Shown here one piece after another: positions 8,236-13,786 of a DNA stretch of 13,786 nucleotides. Where the stretch lies: NCBI GenBank assembly GCA_937950065.1, contig CALFEN010000174.1:1-13786 (forward strand). Reading direction: 5' to 3'. This DNA comes from an uncultured bacterium. GTDB taxonomy: Bacteria; Patescibacteria; JAEDAM01; Absconditabacterales; Absconditicoccaceae. Position numbers and translations under genes: made by a program. Within the stretch, counting starts at the first letter, position 1. Each line of letters begins with the position of its first letter. Under the pieces are notes generated by a model that saw nothing but the letters and a program-made list of their open reading frames with translations, searched no databases and was not told the DNA's origin.

Positions 8236-9735
8236 ATGAAAAAAATTTTATTTTTTAGTATGTTTGTATTTATATTTTGATGTTCCAAGCTTGATAACTA
8301 CCTTGGGAAGTCCACGTATAAATACGAATGAAACACGATTTTATATTCAAGCACCATGCCTGACAAAGATATCCTAGCTCCCCCAAATGAGGGGATTATT
8401 GATATCGGTTGAGGATTTAGCAAGAATAGCAAAAACGTATATTTCTATCGAGATATAGTACAAAATGCCGACCCACAAAGCTTTTGGGTAGTATACAAAG
8501 GAAGAAATGTAACTTATGCCAAGGACAAAGACAACATCTACATTGTCAAAAATATGTCAACTGAAGTAATATCTATTAAAATAGGAGATATAGAAATATA
8601 TTCTTGAGGATATAGCAAATATAACCATAAAATCTATTGATGATGAAAACTGATAGAAGACGCTGACATAGCATCTTTCCAAGCTCTAAATGATTTTTAT
8701 GCCAAAGACAAAAATAAAGTCTATTATGTTTCTGATATTCTGACATGAGGCGATCCCAATACTTTCCAAGTATTAACTGGCTACTATGCCAAAGACAAAA
8801 ACAACATCTACATGCAGCGGAATAAATTCAAATGAGTGAATATCAAAACTTTCCAAACGTTAAATTCGTATTATAGCAGAGACAAAAATAACGTCTTCCA
8901 CTTCCTTACCAAGATGGACAACGTTGATTTAAATAGTTTTGAGATACTAACAGGCGATTATGCCAAAGATAAAAACAATATATATTATAATTGAAGTATA
9001 ATATATTGAGCAGAATTAAACAGTTTTGAAATACTAACAAGCGGCTATGCCAAAGATAAAAACAATATATATTACAACGGAAAAAATATGGTTGATTATA
9101 TGTATGCATCGTCGACAGTAGATCCTCAAAACTTTGAAGCTCTTGATTACGATTATGCCAAAGACAAGAATGATATTTATAACATGGGGCTGCCGTTTCC
9201 ATTATGATGAGATGCTGCTACTTTTGAAGTCTTGAGCATTAGATACCAAAAAGATAAGAATAGTGTTTATAATTGATCAAGGATTATACAATGAGCGGAT
9301 CCAGATACATTTACACTTATCTACAAAAATTGGCACTATGCTAAAGATAAAAACAACATTTATCTGGACTGATATATTATACAATGAGCAGATAAAGCGA
9401 GCTTCCAAATTATAGACGGAACTTTCTCAAAAGATAAAAATAATGTTTATTCCTCCACGGAACCCATAAAATGAGTAAATGTCGATAATTTCCAAACGTT
9501 AACCAATTGATATGGCAGGGACGGAGATAATGTGTTTTTTTGAACATATTTAATTCCTGGAGCAGATTCAAATTCATTTAAGGCTATGGAGTTTGGATAT
9601 GCCAAAGACAAAAATAATGCTTATCGAGAATGACATATTATACAGTGAGCAGACATACCCACGTTCGAAGTAGAAGATTTTACTGCCAAAGACAAAAATT
9701 ATACATATAAATTTGGGGAGAGAGACAAAAATTAA
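8236..9735 (+). CDS. DKNYY-repeat lipoprotein
   Basis: The 499-residue protein begins with a lipoprotein signal (KKILFFSMFVFIFG) and lipobox IFGC with the lipidated Cys at 16. The Gly before this Cys is TGA. From about residue 60 the rest is roughly 15 repeats of about 29-36 residues with the consensus YAKDKNNIYY...I.GAD..SFE.L. This is the signature of the DKNYY family of surface proteins, which have no known biochemical function. The array gives a repetitive, probably elongated extracellular structure anchored at the membrane, suited to binding rather than catalysis (inference). Glycines in the repeats are often TGA. Two adjacent units (8932-9105) are nearly identical in DNA, indicating recent duplication. 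The gene lies between a PH-domain membrane protein and a secreted phosphodiester glycosidase in one operon. Confidence 0.9.
8413..9732 (+). repeat. Array of about 15 DKNYY-type repeats
   Basis: The unit is about 87-108 bases and is recognised in DNA by TATGCCAAAGAYAAAAAYAA. Clear copies of the motif, some with Ala-to-Ser, Ala-to-Gln or Lys-to-Arg changes, start near 8515, 8698, 8785, 8872, 8959, 9046, 9154, 9244, 9337, 9427, 9511, 9598 and 9685. Two more degenerate copies lie near 8413 and 8608. Units 8932-9018 and 9019-9105 are exactly 87 bases apart, and their first 60 bases are identical at 53 positions. All copies keep the reading frame. Confidence 0.85.
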
Positions 9736-9759
9736 GTTTATATATTAATCAAATAAAAA

Positions 9760-10713
9760 ATGAAAAAGATTTTATCTATATTGTGAATCTCTATATTGTT
9801 GAGTATCACAACAGCAAACGCTTATACACTAAAAGAAGATGATTATAATATTCTAAAACCATTGTACAAAAAAATCAATACCTTTTTGTATAGCGACTAT
9901 GAAAAACTACCAAAAATATCAAATGCATTGGAAATTATGAAAGAGAGTTACTACCCTTACAAAAAGAATTACGTATTCCTCGATACTCTACAAAAATATA
10001 TTGACAACAAAAGAGTTAAGCTGAAAGAATATTACTCCAACAGCGGTGTAGATATCTATGAATACAAAATGCCTTACGATATTAGGATTATATCGTCCAA
10101 AAGACCTATAAAATTCATGTTTTTTGGCAAAGATTCCGATCTACTAAAAGCCAGTGAAGTTTCCTATTATTACGAGTATCCTTATATAGTAAACTGATCA
10201 TACTTTGGCTATGGAACATGAGGTAATAGAGTGTATGCATGACTTTTGAAAGTTATGGATGTAGTAAAATCACCTATCAGATTTGATGACAAAAACCTCT
10301 CACATGTGGTGCGCTACAATTATTGAACCGATGAAATTACTTTTATACCAAACAAAGAATATGCTCCCCTCACATGACAAATGACGTTAGAATTTCAAGT
10401 TTGACCGCAAGTCATATCCTGATGAGTAGTTCAAACTGGATGTATAAATGATTCCTGGCATGGAACTACAAAACACTACCGTACGTTATTGGCAGTAGAC
10501 AGCGTAAAAAGGAAATACCTCATAGTAGTAGCCAGTAAAGTTGATTTAAATCAACTTGGACAGGTATTGCTGGATATGGACGTATTCAAAAACAAAGCCA
10601 TAAACGTAATGAATTTAGATGGCTGATCTTCCACTGCAATGTACAGCAGCGTCTACCCTGAATTAAATTACAACACAGACACTAGACTTCCTATATGGCT
10701 TGGGATAAAATAA
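9760..10713 (+). CDS. Secreted phosphodiester glycosidase (NAGPA/DUF2233 family)
   Basis: The 317-residue product starts with a Sec signal peptide (KKILSILGISILLSITTANA), cleaved probably after A21 (ANA/Y). A helical N-terminal segment (about 22-100) holds KKINTFLYSDYEKL and LDTLQKYIDNKRVKLKEYY. The catalytic domain carries the family signature in order: VNGSYF (N145-F149), GPQVISGGVVQTG (near 221), RTLLAVD, VLLDM and NLDGGSSTAMY (D287-T292). NAGPA-type enzymes cleave sugar-phosphodiester links such as GlcNAc-1-phosphate caps. In bacteria they act outside the membrane on glycopolymers, usually of unknown identity. G146, the GG at 221-222 and G289 are TGA, which shows that UGA must be Gly here. 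It is the last gene of the 7619 unit, 24 bases after the DKNYY gene. The substrate is unknown; wall or host-surface polymers are plausible. Confidence 0.9.
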
Positions 10714-10721
10714 TGTAATTA

Positions 10722-10750
10722 TTGACAAAAATAGTATAAACTCTTACAAA
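10722..10750 (+). promoter_or_regulatory. Possible upstream second promoter
   Basis: TTGACA (10722-10727) has the consensus -35 and is followed after 17 bases by TACAAA (10745-10750). It lies just downstream of the glycosidase stop and upstream of the better-placed site at 10758. The -10 is weak. Confidence 0.25.
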
Positions 10751-10757
10751 ATTCTTA

Positions 10758-10785
10758 TTGAAAAAACTTATAATTTCACTAAAAT
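10758..10785 (+). promoter_or_regulatory. Candidate promoter of the 10814 gene
   Basis: TTGAAA (10758-10763) and TAAAAT (10780-10785) are 16 bases apart, with the -10 ending 28 bases before the ATG at 10814. The geometry is identical to the HD and comM promoters. Confidence 0.45.
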
Positions 10786-10813
10786 GTTAATATTTTATTA
10801 TTAAATTTGTAAA

Positions 10814-11776
10814 ATGAAAAGCTTTTTTTCAAAGATAATGCCTTCCAAAATATTATCTTCAAAGCTACTTTCAACCAAATTTTTTTGAGAAAAAAATCTG
10901 GGGAAAATGGATAAAAAATATTTAGTATGGATATGAGCTACAATCCTTGCAGTAATTATAATTATAGTACTAATATCAGTTTTTGCAGGTATATGATCCA
11001 AACAAAAAGGGAATAAATGTAAAATATCAAAATCTATAATACAAATGTCAGATATCGGTTCTTGTACTTGAACCTTTGTATCATACTCTGACAGCTATAA
11101 AGAATCTAAAAGCGGAGTATTCAGTTTTACCTGATCAAAATGGGTAAATTGAGATAAATTCCAAAATATTGATTTACAAAATACATTATCTTCCAGCTTC
11201 TTTTATTACAAATTTTTTGATAAAACGTGGCTTGATCAAAATTTATTTTTGTATGATGAAACAAATTGATTAAAAGCTGGTCTTTTAGTCTTTATCATGA
11301 GAAGTCTTGGCAAGGATAATACATACCTGCTCCAGTGAAAAGATATTACTACTTTGGCCACTCAAAATAAAGAAATAGTAGACGATAATCTAAAAGACTT
11401 ATTTAGCGGAGATAATCAAAAAATATATAATAAATGATATATAGATAATGGGAAATACAAAGTAGTATTTGATACTACAGGTATAAATCTATGAGAAAAA
11501 GATCTATTTTTGTACATATGTGACAAATGAATGATGAATAATGAACCGTTTTATCTGTCCAAGAAAAATATATTTAAAGATAATTTTAAAAATATCTACA
11601 TATCTTATTTTATCTCCATGGAATGAAGCGGAATAAAAAACAAAGAAGAAGTAAACTCATTGCTTTTTAATGAATGAATAGATTTGAGCAAATACGATAA
11701 TGTATATATATACTATCCTGGAGACTGGCGAAAATGAGGACTCGTAGGTCTTATTTTCCTTGACTATTTTGGATAG
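10814..11776 (+). CDS. Unrecognised membrane-anchored protein
   Basis: The 320-residue protein ends at TAG. A basic, Ser-rich N-terminal stretch (residues 1-35, with repeated SK and STK pieces) precedes one strong membrane helix (about 36-60, TILAVIIIIVLISVFAG). About 260 hydrophilic residues follow, presumably outside the cell. The outer part contains C-x(n)-C near its start (NKCKIS and GSCTG) that could form a disulfide. It is rich in aromatic and Lys/Asp residues, with YYKFFDKTWLDQ, KVVFDTTGINLGEKDLFLYIC and DNVYIYYPGDWRKGG. No catalytic motif is recognised. Met32 (10907) is an alternative start that would put the helix right at the N-terminus. The earlier ATG is kept because of the promoter spacing. 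About thirteen glycines are TGA. It sits between the envelope operon and the flippase, so a surface role is likely but unproven. Confidence 0.75.
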
Positions 11777-11793
11777 ATCTAGTAAAATTTTTG

Positions 11794-11851
11794 TTGATTA
11801 CCTAAAAAAAATTTAAAATATATTCAAAATACTATAAAAATTTTTAATCAA
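11794..11851. repeat. Short inverted repeat upstream of the flippase
   Basis: TTGATTA (11794-11800) and TAATCAA (11845-11851) are inverse copies, flanked inside by A/T runs that can extend pairing imperfectly. It lies between the stop of the 10814 gene and the flippase start. It could be a weak hairpin or operator, but such short repeats arise easily in AT-rich DNA. No convincing promoter with the 16-base spacing was found in this 124-base gap. Confidence 0.25.
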
Positions 11852-11900
11852 TAAAAAAACTTAACCCCTATATCAAATTTTTTTAAATTGAAAAAAATAA

Positions 11901-13403
11901 ATGTCTTATAAAACTCTAGTAAAAGATGCTTTTTGGCAGATATCAGGAAGGATATTAAGTGCTGTATGAGGATTCGCTGTAACTCTTATTATGGCTCCTT
12001 ATCTATGACCGCTTAGGTATTGAGATTATTATACTATTTTAAAATATTTCGCCATATGGTCTGCCTTTGCAGATTTTGGAACATATGTAATAGCACTCAG
12101 GGAACTCGGTAAAATCAAAGACGACAAAAAAGCTACTGCCCTAGAGTTTAGTAAATACACTGGAGCAAGATACTTCCTTATAGCAGCAGTCTATGCTTTA
12201 GCATTAATTATTGCATTGTTTATACCATCTTATACAGCAAATCCGTATATAGCATGGTGATTGGTTCTTGGTATGCTTTTTTCTGCAAGTTTTTTAGCGG
12301 CAGGCATCCAGCAAATCCCTCTACAACTTTACTGGAAAATGGAACAACTTACAATAGCATTAACCGTATCCAGAATAGTCCAAATAGCAGCACTTGCTAT
12401 AGGGGTTTTCCTAATATGGCCAAACACAACCTTTGCCTCAAACAATCCAAGCCATACAAGTATCATAGCATTTACATTTGTAATGTGAACCGTATTATTA
12501 AGCGGTATCGTCCAAAATATCTATGTCCATATAGTTTCTCAAAAAGTTCTTCCTGTAAAAGTTGTTTTTGATTTCAAATTTATATTTGCCCTTATAAAAA
12601 AGAATTTTAAATACTGACTATGATATTATATATCAAGTTTCCATTTCTTACTTGTATCTATATTACTTTCTATGATATTTCCTACAGTCCAAGATTACGA
12701 TTATGTATGAATATGGTCTTTTGCACTATCTCTGATAGAAGTATTGTTAATTATTCCTTCAGCACTTGGCAATAGTTTCATACACAAAATATCTCATCTT
12801 ACCGATGAACAAAAAAAATCCAGCTACTGAAGCCTGTTTATTTTTATAATATGGGTTGGTTTTATTTTCCTTATAAATCTCTCTGTATTCAATCATTCAG
12901 TAATACATTTTGTATGATGAGATAAGTATATATCCAATTGATTGGTCTGGGGCTCTGAAAAAATATTACCATATCTTTCTCTTGTATTATTCTTGAGCTT
13001 TATAAAACAAATTTTTAATTATTATTTTGTAACATTTGATTACCAAAATGATCTTCTAAAAGTAAACTTTATAGGGCTTTTGATAGGACTCAGCGTATGA
13101 ATTCCTCTACTAATAAAATATAATATATTGTGATGAATCATCACACAGGTTTTATTGGAAATACTATATGTGCTTGGAGCTCTGCACATAGCTTTTAAAC
13201 ACAAAATAATGCCTCAAACCGACTTCAAAAAACTATGATTAATAACTCTTATCATGGTAATGATGTTTGGACTATGATATTTCTTTGCAACCCTGTTTGA
13301 TTACAAAAACTTTTTCTTATTCTTTTTGTATGCTGCTGTATTAAACATAATAATACTATTGATAAGCTACAAACCTATAAAATCAGTCTTGAGAAAAATA
13401 TAA
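11901..13403 (+). CDS. Wzx-type polysaccharide flippase (MOP superfamily)
   Basis: The 500-residue integral membrane protein has about 12-14 hydrophobic helices spread over its length. It has the typical start of polysaccharide transporters: KTLVKDAFWQISGRILSAVGGFAVTLIMAPYLGPLRYGDYYT, in which an amphipathic start and a first helix precede the P-LGP--YG-Y motif. Further hallmarks are FADFGTYVIALRELGK (the D-G----REL segment), GIQQIPLQLYWKMEQL after helix 4, and the long central loop before KKNFKYGLGYYISSFH. Family members flip lipid-linked glycan units across the cytoplasmic membrane for capsule, O-antigen or wall polymer assembly. No glycosyltransferase is in the window, so the substrate is unknown. 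Roughly 19 glycines are TGA, and the gene is lost in fragments with the standard code. It is the last plus-strand gene and ends before the terminator at 13584. Confidence 0.9.
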
Positions 13404-13583
13404 AAGCTACTAAACTTAACTAACAAAGTCTCGCAACAATAAACATTGTTTTATACCAGTAAAACTTTTAAGAAGTAAAAAAATTTTTAAGTTAAATTTT
13501 TAAACAACTATCTTCATTATACTTGAATAAAATTTTCTTAATTCAAATTTCTTTAAATAATCTTTTGACCAATCAAGTTAATA
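13404..13583. other. AT-rich gap after the flippase
   Basis: This 180-base untranslated stretch separates the flippase stop from its presumed terminator. It holds a short imperfect inverted repeat (TTGAAT and ATTCAA around an A/T-rich loop, near 13524-13547) and runs of A and T. I see no gene, tRNA or promoter that I would defend. It may be a long 3' untranslated region. Confidence 0.4.
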
Positions 13584-13613
13584 AAAAAAGCACCTACAAA
13601 GGGGTGCTTTTTT
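13584..13613 (+). terminator. Bidirectional Rho-independent terminator
   Basis: AAAAAAGCACC (13584-13594) pairs perfectly with GGTGCTTTTTT (13603-13613) around an 8-base loop. T-runs lie at the 3' end on both strands. It lies between the flippase (plus) and the partial gene at the contig end (minus), so it can end both transcripts. Confidence 0.9.
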
Positions 13614-13635
13614 ATTAGTAAATATAAGAAATTTT

Positions 13636-13786
13636 TTATTTCATCTGCTTCAAAAAGTCTATCATTACAGCATCATATGCTATTCTAAACTTCCTATAAT
13701 CGTATTTTTTTGTCTTATAATTTAATATACAATCATTCAACATTATAAGATATTTTTGGGAAGAAGCAGATTTAGAATTCTTTATA
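13636..13786 (-). CDS. C-terminal fragment of an unrecognised protein
   Basis: This minus-strand frame is open from the window end to TAA and gives the last 49 residues of a protein. The fragment is helical and basic, with QKYLIMLNDCILNYKTKKYD followed by FRIAYDAVMIDFLKQMK. The gene is cut by the window end, and its start is not seen. Placement beside a bidirectional terminator, in a convergent arrangement with the flippase, supports it being a real gene end. A 35-residue frame starting at the internal ATG is less likely. No family can be assigned from so short a piece. Confidence 0.55.
   Translation of the reverse strand, partial: IKNSKSASSQKYLIMLNDCILNYKTKKYDYRKFRIAYDAVMIDFLKQMK

Noticed and set aside
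8906..9202. 98-codon minus-strand reading frame with repeated HSCLWHNR-like segments
   Set aside because: It is the antisense reading of the DKNYY repeats; its repetition mirrors the coding strand and it has no start context.
8413..9732. CRISPR-like regular repeats
   Set aside because: Repeats are diverged, keep the reading frame, encode a known protein repeat and have no unique spacers or cas genes nearby.
12254..12571. 105-codon reading frame in another plus frame inside the flippase
   Set aside because: It lies wholly inside the flippase frame, which has helices and family motifs; the alternative frame has none.
49..13403. Widespread pseudogenes or frameshifts suggested by many in-frame TGA codons
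   Set aside because: The TGA codons fall on conserved glycines without frame change in at least five families, so they are sense codons, not decay.
49..13403. UGA as tryptophan (Mycoplasma-type code 4)
   Set aside because: TGA stands at invariant Gly positions such as Walker A and DGG, and conserved Trp is TGG.
13524..13547. TTGAAT...ATTCAA inverted repeat as operator or attachment site
   Set aside because: Six-base arms in an A/T-rich gap with no integrase, tRNA or regulated start beside it.
13404..13583. Possible tRNA or small RNA after the flippase
   Set aside because: No cloverleaf, TTCGA-type T-loop or stable stem was found other than the terminator.

Overview
The window is an AT-rich bacterial contig end that only makes sense if UGA is read as glycine (translation table 25). 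Read with the standard code, almost every gene falls into fragments. Read with UGA=Gly, twelve complete genes and two partial ones appear. UGA falls on invariant glycines: the first Gly of the ComM Walker A, the SAM-binding loop of an RNA methyltransferase, the DGG of a phosphodiester glycosidase and the loop tip of EF-P. Trp is encoded by UGG, and stops are UAA or UAG. This code is known from the candidate phyla Absconditabacteria (SR1) and Gracilibacteria (BD1-5/GN02) of the Patescibacteria/CPR, so the organism is very probably one of these. The sequence cannot decide which. Bases 1-47 are not biological: they are the 3' part of an Illumina P5/TruSeq adapter left on the contig end.

Layout. 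49-987 (+) is the 3' part of an unrecognised gene. 1069-1536 (+) is a small VirB2/TrbC-like two-helix protein. 1647-2559 (+) holds efp and an unknown small gene one base downstream. 2660-4174 (+) is an RlmD-type 23S rRNA uracil methyltransferase. 4254-4913 (+) is a type IV pilin-like protein, followed by a strong hairpin terminator. 7330-5023 (-) holds a stand-alone HD-domain (p)ppGpp-hydrolase-like gene followed by comM. 7619-10713 (+) is a tight three-gene envelope operon: a bacterial PH-domain membrane protein, a lipoprotein made of about 15 DKNYY repeats, and a secreted phosphodiester glycosidase (NAGPA/DUF2233). 10814-11776 (+) is an unknown membrane-anchored protein. 11901-13403 (+) is a Wzx-type polysaccharide flippase, with a terminator at 13584-13613. 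13786-13636 (-) is the C-terminal end of an unknown gene.

How it fits together. Much of the window concerns the cell surface and DNA uptake: pilin, VirB2-like protein, ComM (processing of imported DNA), flippase, lipoprotein and secreted glycosidase. That suits a small epibiotic cell living on a host or scavenging DNA and polymers, although the lifestyle is inference. The rest is translation (EF-P, rRNA methylation) and possibly alarmone control (HD protein).

Expression signals look uniform. Seven candidate promoters have TTGAnn and an AT-rich -10 separated by exactly 16 bases, and six of them end 25-34 bases before an ATG. None of the twelve complete genes has a recognisable Shine-Dalgarno; starts are preceded by A/T-rich sequence. 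No tRNA, rRNA, CRISPR array, insertion sequence or phage gene was seen. No gene-free stretch exceeds 300 bases; the longest is the divergent promoter region 7331-7618.
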